A stretch of 64,000 nt of DNA from Rhineura floridana (GCF_030035675.1 NC_084482.1:223988943-224052942); one strand, 5' to 3'; counted from the stretch's first letter, positions 11,061 to 21,500 are shown. Numbers and translations are program-made. Notes: generated by a model from the sequence alone, not told the origin.

Positions 11061-11858
11061 AAGGGGACTTCCGGGAAGTGGTGCTGGCTGGTGGTTGTCT
11101 CTGAGGGAGCTCTGCCTCAGAGGAAGCTTTTTTCAGGTTAAAAACCAGCCAAGAGGAATCTTGGACTGGCTTAAATGTTCTCCAAGGTATAGGAGAACCG
11201 ATCAGATCTTCCACAAGACTTCGTTGAGCTGTCGGCGGCTGGAATTGATCAGGAAATTCCTGAGATAAGAAGGCAAGCCGATCGGCTGAAGACGGAGTCA
11301 GGAATTCCACGCAAGCTGAACTGGAATAAAGCGAAGCGTTTTTTCTTCTCTCAAAAAAAAACGTTCTTAACCAGCGAGCCCACTTCTGCCTAAACCTTAT
11401 CATTTGGCTTAAATTACTGCAATAAAAGGGATTTGTTTATGAATCAGCAACTGAGAAACCTGGGTGAGTCATACTTTTTCTCTTTTAAATATAATTAAGG
11501 AAGAAAGAAAATATAAACAACTTATTTACTTTCCTACGACAAAAAGCTGGCTTGAATTTGGACTTTTAAAGTTTAAAAACGGATGAGAGGTAATTATTAT
11601 ATTTTGGACTATTTTTCTCTTTGGACTATTTCTTGTTGGATGAATCCGCTGCTCGTATATGCTACTAATTGTTTAGTCTTGGCAACCAGAATTGTTTTGC
11701 ATTCTTGGATGCAGATAAGGACTGTGTTGTGCTGGCTGGATTTCAATTACAGGCCTGGAATATTAACTCTTCTTTTTGGTGGAGGGAAAAAAAGAAAAGA
11801 AATAGACTGCCCTTAGGTTCTGAAACAGTGATTAATTTTAGAAATTAAAGGCCTCTTT
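11061..11858 (+). promoter_or_regulatory. L1 5' UTR (presumed internal promoter region)
   Basis: These 798 nt between the insertion junction and the ORF1 start hold no long frame. Full-length L1s carry their RNA polymerase II promoter here. The short plus-strand frame at 11583..11816 lies in this UTR, and I do not regard it as a gene. Confidence 0.6.
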
Positions 11859-12779
11859 TTGAAAATGACAACTAAAAAAACAACTAAGGCCCAGGGGCGA
11901 AGAGGTTCTATTGATACACAGGAAGAGGATATACCCCCAGAAATGTTTCAAAAAATAATGGAAGGGATTAATGCTATAAAACAGGAAATGAAACAGGAAA
12001 TGAAAACTGAATTGACAGATATAAAAGACTATATTAAAACACAAGTGGATGAGATTAAAGGGACAATTGGGCAAATAAAGGAGGATGCAAAAAATACTAA
12101 AGAAAAGGTACAAACCTTGGAGAATAGAACAGATATACTAAATCTGGAACTAGAAAAAAATTTGGACTATTTAGCTGTGACTGAAATGAGAAATAAAGAG
12201 CATTGTTTGAGATTCCGTGCAATCCCTGAGGAAACAGGTGAAGACATTAGAGACAAAATTGTTAATGCTTTAGTAAAATTTCTGGACTTGAATGAAGATA
12301 GGATGGAATTTGAAATAGACAAAGTTTATAGAATTAATTCCAGATATGCAACAATGAAAAAAATTCCAAGAGATGTGCTTGTTCACTTCGTAAAGAAGAC
12401 GACCAGAGATATGGTTTTACAGCAACACTTTAAATATACCTTTAAAATTGATGGTAAGGAAATACTGGTGATGAAGGAAATTCCTATTAGACTTTTACGT
12501 AAGAGAAAAGAATATGCTTTCCTTACAGAAAAACTTAAGCAATGCAAAATTCAATTTAGGTGGGATGTTCCAGAAGGAGTGATTTTTACATTCAGACAAC
12601 AGAAATATAGATTGAATACTGTTCAAAAAGCAAGGGACTTCTTGAGAAAAGCTTCAAAAGATATGGAAGAAGATAAACTCAAAGATATGGATATAGCTCC
12701 TGGGAAACAAAGTCAACAAGGATACGCAGAGGAGGGGAAGGAAGATGATGGATCAAAAGGAGCATCAGGCAAATTTTAA
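11859..12779 (+). CDS. L1 ORF1 protein (RNA-binding chaperone)
   Basis: The frame encodes 306 residues. After a basic N-terminus (MKMTTKKTTKAQGRR), residues ~25-115 are rich in heptad-like charged and hydrophobic repeats (EMFQKIMEGINAIKQEMKQE), consistent with the trimerising coiled coil. Residues ~120-200 (HCLRFRAIPEE, DKVYRINSRYA, RDVLVHFVKKTTRD) match the L1 RRM-type domain, and ~200-270 match the C-terminal domain (IPIRLLRKRKEYAFLTEKLK). In L1 this protein coats the element RNA with ORF2p. The frame is intact. The length is usual for vertebrate L1 ORF1 (about 300-340). ORF2 starts 12 nt after the stop. Confidence 0.93.
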   Translation: MKMTTKKTTKAQGRRGSIDTQEEDIPPEMFQKIMEGINAIKQEMKQEMKTELTDIKDYIKTQVDEIKGTIGQIKEDAKNTKEKVQTLENRTDILNLELEKNLDYLAVTEMRNKEHCLRFRAIPEETGEDIRDKIVNALVKFLDLNEDRMEFEIDKVYRINSRYATMKKIPRDVLVHFVKKTTRDMVLQQHFKYTFKIDGKEILVMKEIPIRLLRKRKEYAFLTEKLKQCKIQFRWDVPEGVIFTFRQQKYRLNTVQKARDFLRKASKDMEEDKLKDMDIAPGKQSQQGYAEEGKEDDGSKGASGKF

Positions 12780-12791
12780 AATACACGCTTA

Positions 12792-15700
12792 ATGATGGAT
12801 TACAAATACCTAACTTGGAATATAAATGGAGCCAACACGGCGCAGAAGAGAAAGAAAGTGTTTCATTATTTGAAAAAATTAAAATTGGATATAATTTGTC
12901 TACAAGAAACTCATATTCAGAAGAAAGATTCCAAATATTTGATTTGTAAAAATTTGGGTGAAGAATTTATTTCAGCTGGACCAAAAAAAAAAAATGGAGT
13001 TGTTCTCTATATTAACCCACAATTGCTTCCTAAATTGGTATTATTGGACGATAGTGGTAGATTTGTGGGGGTTGAAATTACTTTACAAGGTACAAACATT
13101 TTGATAGTGGGTATTTATGCCCCCAATGAAGATAAAACAAGGTTTTATACAGGACTTATGGAAAAATTGTCAGAGTTTTCATATGAGCATTGGTGTGTCA
13201 TGGGTGACTGGAATGGGGTAATCTCACCAAAAATTGATAGGCTTTCTGAAAAAAATATTAAAGAGACACAAGGTAAATTACCGAAGATTTGTTTTGAACT
13301 CATGGAACATCTAGAATTGGTGGATACCTGGAGATATATAAATGATAATGCAAAGGAATTTACTTATTTTTCAGAAAGACATAAAACATTTTCGAGGATT
13401 GATATGATTTGGATGTCAAAAATTTTAGCGAAGGATATTTTTAAAATGGATATATTACCAAAAACTTTTTCGGACCACAATCCTGTGATATTAACTTTAA
13501 AAAAGAAAAATCTTGGATTTAGATGGAGACTAAATGAATCTTTATTACAGAATGATAAAGTAGTACAAGAATGTAAGAAGAAATTAAAGGAGTTCTTTGA
13601 ATATAATTTATATAAAGGAACAAGTGAAAATATTGTTTGGGATACAAGTAAGGCATTTATGAGGGGATACTTTATTAAATGTAATTCTGAATTAAAAAAA
13701 AAGAAACAACAGAAAATGCAATTAATTTTGGAAGAAATAAAACAAAAAGAGGAAGAATTGAAAAAGAATCCAGCTAAAGTTTCTATTGTAAATCAAATTA
13801 AAATGTTACAGAAGCAAGTATCAATGTTGACAGTTAGAGAAATTGAAAGGAAATTAAATTTTGCTAAACAAAGGACTTTTGAATTTGCAAATAAACCTGG
13901 GAAATGGTTAGCATATAAATTAAGAAAAGAACGTCAAAAAAATATTATTTTAAAGATACAAGAAGGAGATGAGACGCTGACAGATAATGTAAAAATCAAA
14001 AAGATTTTTTATCAATATTACTCAACATTGTATAAGTGTCAAGAAATTCCATCTGAAAAAATAGAAGAGTATTTATCTAAACAGAATTTGCCTAAAATTA
14101 CAGATTTTCAGAGACAAGTTATTAATGGCCCTATTACGTCAAGAGAGATATCTGAAGCTATAAATAAAATTAAAATAGGAAAGGCGCCAGGACCAGATGG
14201 GCTATCTGCAATGTATTATAAATGTTTGGAGGAAGAACTCCTGCTACCCTTACAGTCTACAATGAATTCTATTTTGCAAGAGGGAAAGATACCGGATAGT
14301 TGGAAAAATGCTAATATAACATTAATACCTAAAGAGGACCAAGATTTAACTAAAACAAAAAATTATCGGCCAATATCTCTACTGAATAATGACTATAAAA
14401 TTTTTACAATGATTTTGGCTGAAAGATTGAAAACAATATTGCAACAATTTATTCAGGAAGATCAATCTGGGTTTTTACCTAAAAGACAATTACGTGACAA
14501 CGTCAGGAATGTTTTGAATGTGTTGGAATATTTAGAACAACGAAATGATAAACAAGCAGCTTTGATTTTTTTAGATGCTGAAAAAGCATTTGATAATTTG
14601 AATTGGAAATTTATGTTCCAGGTTTTGGAGCAAATGGATTTTGGAGACAACTTTATAAAATGGATTAGATCGATTTATACATCACAGAAGGCCCAGATAA
14701 TTGTTAATGGAGACTTAACGGACTCATGTGAAATACAAAAGGGTACAAGACAGGGATGTCCATTATCTCCCCTTTTATTTATTTTGGTTTTAGAAGTGCT
14801 GCTTAGAGATATAAGGCAAGATAAAAGGATTTTGGGATTAAAAATAAAAAAAGAAGAATATAAATTGAGAGCATTTGCTGATGATTTGATAATTGTACTA
14901 GAAAACCCTTTGGAAGGAATTCATATATTGATGGACAAATTAAAAGAATTTGGACCGTTAGCAGGATTTAAGATCAACAATCAAAAAACAAAGATGTTGG
15001 TGAAAAATTTAACTTTAAGGGAACAGAAAGAGTTAATGGACAAGACAGATTTTACAATAGAAAAAAAGTTGAAATATCTAGGCATCATCATGACAAATAA
15101 AAACTCAAAGCTGTTTCATAATAATTACGAAAAATTATGGACAGAGATTAAGAAAGACTTGCTAAGATGGGATAAACTACAACTGTCATTAATGGGTAGA
15201 ATATCTGTGATAAAAATGAATGTATTACCGAGAATGATGTTTTTGTTTCAAACAATACCTGTAATATCCTCTGATTTACCTTTTAAACAATGGCAAAAAG
15301 ATATTTCTAAATTTGTATGGCAAGGAAAAAAACCAAGAGTTAAATTTAAATTACTTCAAGATGCTAAAGAAAGAGGAGGACTGGGATTACCAAATTTGAG
15401 ACTTTATTTTGCTGCCTGCTGTTTAGTCTGGATAAAGGAATGGATCTTATTGAGGAATAAAAGACTATTGGATTTGGAGGGCCACAATCTGAAGTGGGGA
15501 TGGCATGGATATCTATGGTATGACAAAGTAAAAGTAAACGTAGACTTTAACAATCATTTTATAAGACGTCCTCTGTTGAAAATATGGAATAGATACAAAC
15601 CAAGGTTTTATTCGAAAATACCACTATGTGTTTCAAGTCAAGAAGCGTTTTATAGAAGAGAAATGTCTGGAAAAGAGAAATGGTTAACTTATCAAGAACT

Positions 15701-16556
15701 ATTAGAAAATGTACATGGAGAATACACAATGAAAGAGAGAGAACAATTGATAAAGGAAGGATATAGTTTTCATTGGTTTGCCTATTTACAATTGTTAGAA
15801 AGATATAAAATGGACAAGAAAATGTATGGGTTTGAAATAAGTAAATCTGATTTTGAAATAGGTTTGTATACAAATGATGAAAACATAATTGCAAAAATGT
15901 ATAAACTTTTATTGAAAATGGATATGGAGGAAGAACAAGTAAAAGAGTGCATGGTAAAGTGGGCAAAAAATTTTGGTCATAACATACAAATGGATCAATG
16001 GGAAAATATGTGGAAAAAAGGCTTGAAATTTACATTATGTTATAATCTTAAAGAAAATTTTTATAAAATGATGTACCGTTGGTACATGACTCCAGAAAAG
16101 CTGTCAAAAATGTATAGTAATGTCTCTAATGTTTGTTGGAAATGTAAACAACAAGAAGGATCCTTTTATCATATGTGGTGGTCATGTAAAAAGGCGAAAT
16201 TATTTTGGGCACAGATAGGTAGGAAGATGCAAAAAATTTTAAAGATAAATATTCAGTCAAAACCAGAATTTTTTTTACTGGGTTTTATGGATAAACAAAT
16301 AGAAAAGAAATATGGAAGAATATTATTATATATGACTACGGCAGCAAGATTATTATATGCACAAAAGTGGAAAATGGAATCAACACCAACAATGGAAGAA
16401 TGGCTACTGAAATTAATGGACTTAGTAGAAATGGACAAATTGACGTGTTTACTTAGAGAAAAATCGACAGATACATTCCTTAAGGATTGGAAGCCTCTCT
16501 TAGACTTTTTGTCGAAAGATCAAAATAAAATGATGATACTGGGATTTGATGATTAA
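12792..16556 (+). CDS. L1 ORF2 protein: endonuclease-reverse transcriptase
   Basis: The frame encodes 1254 residues without a break. The N-terminus is the APE-type endonuclease (LTWNINGAN, CLQETHI, GDWNGV, SDHNPVIL). The reverse transcriptase follows, with GKAPGPDGL, NYRPISLLN, FLDAEKAFDN, TRQGCPLSPLLF and the catalytic FADD box (LRAFADDL). The C-terminal third ends in the L1 cysteine-rich motif CWKCKQQEGSFYHMWWSC. The enzyme nicks target DNA and copies its own RNA into it. Length and order are those of a complete L1 ORF2. No disabling change is visible in the catalytic motifs. Confidence 0.95.
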   Translation: MMDYKYLTWNINGANTAQKRKKVFHYLKKLKLDIICLQETHIQKKDSKYLICKNLGEEFISAGPKKKNGVVLYINPQLLPKLVLLDDSGRFVGVEITLQGTNILIVGIYAPNEDKTRFYTGLMEKLSEFSYEHWCVMGDWNGVISPKIDRLSEKNIKETQGKLPKICFELMEHLELVDTWRYINDNAKEFTYFSERHKTFSRIDMIWMSKILAKDIFKMDILPKTFSDHNPVILTLKKKNLGFRWRLNESLLQNDKVVQECKKKLKEFFEYNLYKGTSENIVWDTSKAFMRGYFIKCNSELKKKKQQKMQLILEEIKQKEEELKKNPAKVSIVNQIKMLQKQVSMLTVREIERKLNFAKQRTFEFANKPGKWLAYKLRKERQKNIILKIQEGDETLTDNVKIKKIFYQYYSTLYKCQEIPSEKIEEYLSKQNLPKITDFQRQVINGPITSREISEAINKIKIGKAPGPDGLSAMYYKCLEEELLLPLQSTMNSILQEGKIPDSWKNANITLIPKEDQDLTKTKNYRPISLLNNDYKIFTMILAERLKTILQQFIQEDQSGFLPKRQLRDNVRNVLNVLEYLEQRNDKQAALIFLDAEKAFDNLNWKFMFQVLEQMDFGDNFIKWIRSIYTSQKAQIIVNGDLTDSCEIQKGTRQGCPLSPLLFILVLEVLLRDIRQDKRILGLKIKKEEYKLRAFADDLIIVLENPLEGIHILMDKLKEFGPLAGFKINNQKTKMLVKNLTLREQKELMDKTDFTIEKKLKYLGIIMTNKNSKLFHNNYEKLWTEIKKDLLRWDKLQLSLMGRISVIKMNVLPRMMFLFQTIPVISSDLPFKQWQKDISKFVWQGKKPRVKFKLLQDAKERGGLGLPNLRLYFAACCLVWIKEWILLRNKRLLDLEGHNLKWGWHGYLWYDKVKVNVDFNNHFIRRPLLKIWNRYKPRFYSKIPLCVSSQEAFYRREMSGKEKWLTYQELLENVHGEYTMKEREQLIKEGYSFHWFAYLQLLERYKMDKKMYGFEISKSDFEIGLYTNDENIIAKMYKLLLKMDMEEEQVKECMVKWAKNFGHNIQMDQWENMWKKGLKFTLCYNLKENFYKMMYRWYMTPEKLSKMYSNVSNVCWKCKQQEGSFYHMWWSCKKAKLFWAQIGRKMQKILKINIQSKPEFFLLGFMDKQIEKKYGRILLYMTTAARLLYAQKWKMESTPTMEEWLLKLMDLVEMDKLTCLLREKSTDTFLKDWKPLLDFLSKDQNKMMILGFDD

Positions 16557-16770
16557 TTAAGACAGCTTATGGAGAAAAGGGATTCTGTATGTACATATTA
16601 AGGGACAGGTTTGATGTATATTGTATACTTATAGCTGATCTGTGACAAATCGGAAGTCAACCATTTTATTTTCATTTTTTGTTGTAGTATTGTTATGTTT
16701 TTTCTTACTTTGTTTTGTTTGTTTTTTTTTTTGGAAAAAATTTGAATAAAAACTATATATAAAAAAAAAA
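16557..16770 (+). terminator. L1 3' UTR, polyadenylation signal and A-rich tail
   Basis: A short T-rich 3' UTR leads to GAATAAAAAC near 16744, a polyadenylation signal, then TATATATAAAAAAAAAAA up to the 3' target duplication. The truncated sister copy has a matching end at about 50805..50831. Confidence 0.8.
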
Positions 16771-16790
16771 AGAAACAGAAGCAGGAACAT
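16771..16790 (-). pseudogene. V2R copy A exon 1, start-codon piece (plus 3' target duplication)
   Basis: Positions 16771..16786 are the second copy of the target duplication, and 16788..16790 are the ATG. Read on the minus strand it starts MFLLLF, matching MVLLLF of copy B at 44042. The L1 therefore splits the signal peptide a few codons after the start. Confidence 0.9.
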
Positions 16791-18670
16791 TCCCTTGTGG
16801 TTCTTCCCCTCAACTAAAAATAATCCTTAGATCAAGTCAAACCATTTTTGCAAGGTTCAGTGGCTTTCCTAGTGCTGATGGAGCCGATCCAAGACTTCAC
16901 TTCTGAAAGGGGTGGAAGTCAACCTCACACACACATCGTCTTCCTCACCTGCCCTAAATCTCAGCCCCTGCTCTCAAGGGCACAAGAGACATTTATTCAC
17001 GAGTCTTTTCAGGCTCTAATGCAAGACGTCACCTCATGTTGTTCTTGATTCTGCACTTTATTTTTGTGGATTCAAAGGCTGTCTTTGAAGAAATCCCTGG
17101 GGCTTTGCTAAGAAGAAAATGAGAAGGAATCACTATGATTTTGATAATTATGGATGGGGAATGGTTTGGCAACATCCTGAATGCTTTACATGGCTCCCTG
17201 CACAGATGCATGGCTGGAGAAAAAAACATGTTTGCAAAACCTCCCAGATGTGGCTCCAAACTCTGAGATGGATAACAGTTGGGGAAAGTGAACATGACTC
17301 ACATTTCTCATAAACAAGAGTCAGGGACAAGTTTTCCTTTTGGTGTTCAAAGGTGGGGAATCTCTGGCCTGTGGGCTAAATGAGGCCTGCCAGGACCCCT
17401 CCCCCCACTAGCCCATGGATCTCCATTGGCCATGCCATGCCATGCTCACTGGCCCAACAACTTTTGTTGGGGCAGGAGTGATGCTCCCTTGGAGCAGAGC
17501 TAGATGTCTTGAGGCTGACATAACTTCATTCTCACTCACGCACAACAGTACCCCTCCATGCAGCCAGCTGGCTGTTTTGAAGATCGATGTCAATAAGCGG
17601 CTCCTCACGCTTACCTGCTCTTTGTTTGGAGCCAGGGGCACACACTGACTCCTCCACACCAGCCCAGTGGCAAAGAGAGCAAGAGTATCTGCTGCTAATG
17701 GGTGCAACAAAGATTACCAATTGATGCTGGAAGCTGTTTTTGCCATAGAAAAAGCAGGGAGGTAGGGACAGGTAAAGGAGATTCATTTGTGGGGAGGGCT
17801 GCTGGGGCCCCTGGATGCCTGCCCTGCTCTAGTCCTGAAGGGACCACTGCTTTAAGTCTTCAGTTTATGCCATATGGGGCCTGATAGAACAAAGGTCTCA
17901 GGAACCGGCTGGTGGCAACCAATGAAGTTCTCTCCATATTAGTGATGGAGGTTCCCAGTGAACTGCCCCAGTTAAAAGTCTTGCAGCCACATTCTGTACC
18001 AGCTGCAGTTTCCACCCAATCTTTAAGAGTGGCTCCAGATACAACACAGAGTCTCTCCCAACCTGGTGCCCTCCAGATGTTTTAGACTACAATTCTCTTC
18101 ACACATCATGTGAACAGAGTGCATGGCCTCCTCCTGCTCACATGATCAGGGGACTTTCCAAGGGCACTGTCTGTGATGTGTCAGGGAAGGTCGACTAGGA
18201 CAGACAGACTGTGCAGGCCAGGTGAGCTACAAGAGTGCCTTGGTACGGCTGGCTGAGGAGTCGAGGAAAAGCCAGGGGGCTCTGGAGTTTGGGGAAAGAG
18301 GCCACCACTGCTGCTGTTTAGCTTATGCCATCTGAGGTGGCTATCCCACTCTGCCTAATAGTAGGGCCAGTCCAAGCACACACCCTGACTGCACACCCAC
18401 CACACACACAGTCACCCTCCACCTCAAACAGCATGCAGCACACATGGGCAGATACTGAAAGACAGGAGCCAGGCACAAAATCAAGCACCATGCGTGCCCC
18501 AGAGATGCTAGTGCGCATCCATGCGGGTGCCTTAGGCCAGGGTGTCCCTGGGGATGGCCACCCCGAACCACCACCATCTCCTCCTCCCCTACCCCATAGT
18601 TCTTCCCGCCAGAGGTGGTGGGACTTCCCCCAGTACAGGCAGCCCCTTCACCCTGCCCAGCCTCCTGCAA
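16791..18670. other. 5' flank of V2R A, paralogous to 44043..46090
   Basis: The first ~550 nt align well with 44043..44600 upstream of copy B, and again around 17900..18010 against 45110..45250, and 18374..18625 against 45840..46090. A shared V2R promoter should lie in the nearest part, but I recognise no defined element. Around 18054..18110 is a short stretch (CCAACCTGGTGCCCTCCAGATG) resembling a common amniote hAT-type MITE end. No convincing gene is present; the frames at 17408..17710 and 18325..18732 lack family motifs. Confidence 0.55.
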
Positions 18671-20060
18671 GGCACAGAGGAGGGGAGTCATTGCAGGAGT
18701 CTCTGGTGCCACTTGTTATGATAGGCCCTTGAACTTCCTCATGAGCAGAGCTCACTAGAAATCCAAGTCCCCAAAAGAGAGCACCAGGACCTTTTGCTGG
18801 AGTTACCCGCACCTCACCCCCACAGCATGTATAATTTCACCCTTAACCCAATAACACATACACTGAAAGTAAAATAAAGAGTGGTTTTATTAAGAGAAGG
18901 AACAAGGGAAACATATTGCAGTATACAATTGCAGCTTTCTAACTATTACTCATTTGTTTGTTCAGCAACGCTGGATAGACTAAAGCAAAGAGACTAGCTC
19001 TATGAACACTTTCACATTAAGCTCACCCACACAGAGAGAAAAAAGGAAAGAAAAGGCCCAGAAGTTGCATATAGTTGCTGCAAGACTAAGGCTGAGAGAG
19101 AGACTTTCGTATCTAGCCCAATGAGCAAAAGATCCACCCTTTGTAACCAGCGCCAGATTTGAAAGATCTCACTCAAGATCCTTAGCTCTGAAATTGTCCC
19201 AAAGATGCTAGCGTGCGTTGATAAGAAAAGCAGTTGTTGGAGCCCTCCAGAAGAGGAACTGCCCTCCCCTTCTCACTCCTCATGTTTTATACCTTTTCCT
19301 AACTAAACTGACCCCAAAGTAAATGTCATCAGGAAGGTGTGAACCCACTCATTTCCTGATAAGTTCCCAGATAATAGGTGTGATCTCCCTGCTGTAGATT
19401 CCTGATGATTCCTCAAGGTTAAGATCATCATAATCCTTGTGTAAAACAGTTTCTTTGTTTGACAGGAGTTTATCCTGTCTCCTCCGAAGGCTTAGAAATG
19501 CACAACACCTCCTAGTTTGAAAGGAGCTATTCTGTCTCCTCCTGATGGCCTAGATTATCATAAGCATTTCCTTTGTTTGAAAGGAGCGCCTATTCTTACT
19601 GGGTGACAAATCCCAAATTTCCATGGGAGTCAGGGAGTCTATACCTTCAGGCATTGCAAGATATGTACTCAGAGGTCACAGAGGGGCTGTTTCCCAGGAA
19701 TCTTTGCTGTTGTAGGCCTTTTCAAACTCTGGTTCACTGAGATGAATCAAAGATTAAAAATTCCCAATATTTGATTCCTCATAACACACTCGGCTATGTC
19801 AGTACACATCTCCTGGAGGGCCTCCTAGTGGCAGCTACCACCACCCCATCCACCATACCCTGGAGACTTCGAATGGATGCCAATATTGCCCACAGCTGTG
19901 TTGCCCCTTCCCCAGTGCCAATGTCGGCATCCGTTTGGAGTGTCCAGGGTATGGTGGATGGAGTGGTGGTGGCTGCCACTAGGAGGCCCTCCAGGAGATG
20001 CATACCGACATAGCAGAATGGCTGCAGAGGACTCTGCAATGACTCCCCTCCTCTGTGCCT
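18671..20060. repeat. Foldback element with its left arm split by a solo LTR
   Basis: The left arm is 18671..18713 plus 19787..19872, and the right arm is about 19927..20060 in inverted order. Matching phrases are GGCACAGAGGAGGGGAGTCAT against ATGACTCCCCTCCTCTGTGCC, CTATGTC against GACATAG, and CTGGAGGGCCTCCTAGTGGCAGC against GCTGCCACTAGGAGGCCCTCCAG. The loop is ~54 bp. The arms are about 130 bp each once the LTR is set aside. No target duplication was identified. The mirrored frames on both strands here are a by-product of the palindrome. Confidence 0.75.
18714..19786 (-). mobile_element. Solo LTR, endogenous-retrovirus type (fossil)
   Basis: It starts TGTTATGA and ends TCATAACA, a TG...CA-type pair, and is flanked by CACT on both sides (18710..18713 and 19787..19790), a plausible 4-bp target duplication. 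On the minus strand a TATAAAA box (near 19285) and an AATAAA signal (near 18885) occur in the order expected for an LTR, so the minus strand is its sense strand. No internal region remains. It is 1073 bp, and the family was not determined. Confidence 0.72.
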
Positions 20061-20984
20061 GGGAAGGGCCCCCGGGTGCTGGCAGGCATGCGCGACTCAC
20101 TACCTGGGGTCAGGCACAGCTGGAATGGTGGTGCCACTCTGACTCCCACAGATAGAAACTCAACAGACAGCAATGTGTGCCAGAGGTATGATGCCCACAG
20201 CTGGGGCATGCGTTGCCAGTAGGGTGGCATCTGCTGCCATGTTTGTGTATGTTGTTTCCCCTTTGGGCTCCTCATCAGGGGGCGCCTGGTCTGGCTGCTC
20301 CTGGGGGACAAGTGCTCAGTACTTCCCACCTGGAGTGCTCCTCTGCATATTGCTGGGAGCTTCCTTGAGCTTCGCTGGCATCACTGTGCACCTCCAGGGC
20401 AGGTTGGACACTGGGAGCCCCACCCCCGCTCGCCCACCCACCCACCGCTCCACCTATGCGCACCAGTTAGGGAATCCTTCTCAGATCCACAGGAGGCCTC
20501 TGCCAGCAGGATCAGGCTGAGGATCTCGATGGGCACACTGCCATAGCAGTCTGGAGTCAGTGTGGCTGCCAGCCAGACAATGGTCACCCACAACAGAGTG
20601 CCTACTACCAGTGGTCCGACCAGACCCCCTGTAGGTGGCCGGAATTTGCCTGCGCAGCCTCCATCTCATCATCCCACGTGCAGGGCCCCAGAGGGAAGCA
20701 GAGTCTTCCAAGCGCTCCCAAGGCCATGGAGCCACGCCAAAGCTGAGATGGGTGTGTGAGGAATGTGACTTCCTGCTGGTTCATAAGCTGCAACACCTAT
20801 AGATCCCATCAGGAGACGCTCCCTCCTCCCTAATGACACGTCTTCACTGACAGGCAAGGCCACCTGGCGAGGGAGTTCTTTGGCCCATGAAGACATGCCG
20901 CCACCAGCTATCGACTGCACACTCCCACCCTCCCCACCAGCTGTGGCCTATAGGTATATTCGTAAACCACAACGTTTTTGACTA
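20061..20984. other. Spacer without a recognised gene
   Basis: This is GC-richer sequence between the foldback element and a LINE tail. The minus strand at about 20381..20630 carries a hydrophobic frame (TLLWVTIVWLAATLTPDCYG) preceded by an acceptor-like CCACCTACAG. I could not tie it to any family and count it as unproven. Confidence 0.4.
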
Positions 20985-21500
20985 TAATGAATTTATTTAT
21001 TGTTAGATTTATATCCCACCCTTCCTCCCAGCAGGATCTCAGGGCGGCAAAGAAAAGCATTAAAAACACTTTAACGCATCATAAAAACAGACCTTAAAAT
21101 ACATTATTTATTTATTTATTTATTTGATTTATATCCTGCCCTTCCTCCCAGCAGGAGCTCAGGGCAACATTAAAAGAAAACATCTTTGAAAACACATTTT
21201 GTAAAAAGCTTTCAAGACATCATTTTTTTAAAAAAAAATGATTAAAAACGTGTTTTTTTTAAAAAAAGGTTTTAAAACATCTTAAAAAGCAATTCCAACA
21301 CAGACGCAGACTGGGATAGGTATCAACTTAAAAGGCTTGTTGAAAGAGGAAGGCCTTCAGCAGGTGCCCAAAAGATAACAGAGATGGCGCCTGTCTAATA
21401 TTTAAGGTGAGGGAGTTCCACAGGGCAGGTGCTGCCGAGGGTGCCTTGGCTGTTCCAGGCGCCTCCCCTGGATTGGCGGCAGGAGTGTCATGGAGACCCT
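20985..21500 (-). mobile_element. LINE 3' end (CR1/L2 group), apparently two overlapping tails
   Basis: Read on the minus strand, the last codons of an L2/CR1-type ORF (LWNSLTLNIRQAPSLLSFG, then LLKAFLFQQAF) precede a 3' UTR and tail. ATTTATATCC(C/T)(A/G)CCCTTCCTCCCAGCAGGA occurs twice (near 21006 and 21127), so a second tail is nested or adjacent. It is the same family as 2590..2822. A TTTA microsatellite is at about 21106..21126. Confidence 0.68.

Larger units (their letters stand above)
11061..16770 (+). mobile_element. Full-length L1 retrotransposon with both ORFs open
   Basis: This is a 5710-bp L1-clade LINE flanked by a perfect 16-bp target duplication. It has an ~800-bp 5' UTR beginning AAGGGGACTTCCGGGAAGTG, ORF1 (306 codons), a 12-nt spacer, ORF2 (1254 codons), and a 3' UTR with AATAAA followed by an A-rich tail. 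Both frames are uninterrupted and all motifs I checked are present, so the copy may still be able to retrotranspose. It is inserted antisense to the V2R gene, in codons for the signal peptide. A second, 5'-truncated copy of the same subfamily is at 48426..50831. Whether it is active cannot be judged from sequence alone. Confidence 0.95.
1..16790 (-). pseudogene. V2R copy A: vomeronasal type-2 receptor pseudogene (exons 1-4 in window)
   Basis: This is a family C GPCR of the vomeronasal type-2 class, whose working members bind peptide or protein cues in vomeronasal neurons through a Venus-flytrap domain. Exons are recognised by close match to copy B: exon 1 (10856..11060 plus 16787..16790), exon 2 (7983..8274), exon 3 (6124..6936) and exon 4 (1..150, cut by the window edge). 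Exons 5 and 6 would lie to the left, outside the window. Splice sites are GT-AG and phases match copy B. Two lesions are visible. A full-length L1 interrupts the signal-peptide codons of exon 1, and the first complete codon of exon 2 is TAA where copy B has GAA. Exons 3 and 4 remain open, so loss of function looks recent. A transcript starting downstream is possible but would lack the signal peptide. Confidence 0.9.

Noticed and set aside
11583-11816. 77-codon frame upstream of L1 ORF1, considered as an additional small L1 ORF
   Set aside because: Positioned in the 5' UTR without coiled-coil or other features; I could not compare it with other full-length copies.
14462-14650. Antisense frames inside the L1s (14462..14650, 15559..15966, 16253..16438, 48548..48736, 49644..50051)
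   Set aside because: Shadows of ORF2 in an AT-rich element; the same antisense frames appear in both copies because the sense protein is conserved.
19771-20155. Mirrored frames on both strands (MIPHNTLGYVSTHL and relatives)
   Set aside because: A consequence of the inverted repeat; each frame's antisense partner is its own mirror copy.
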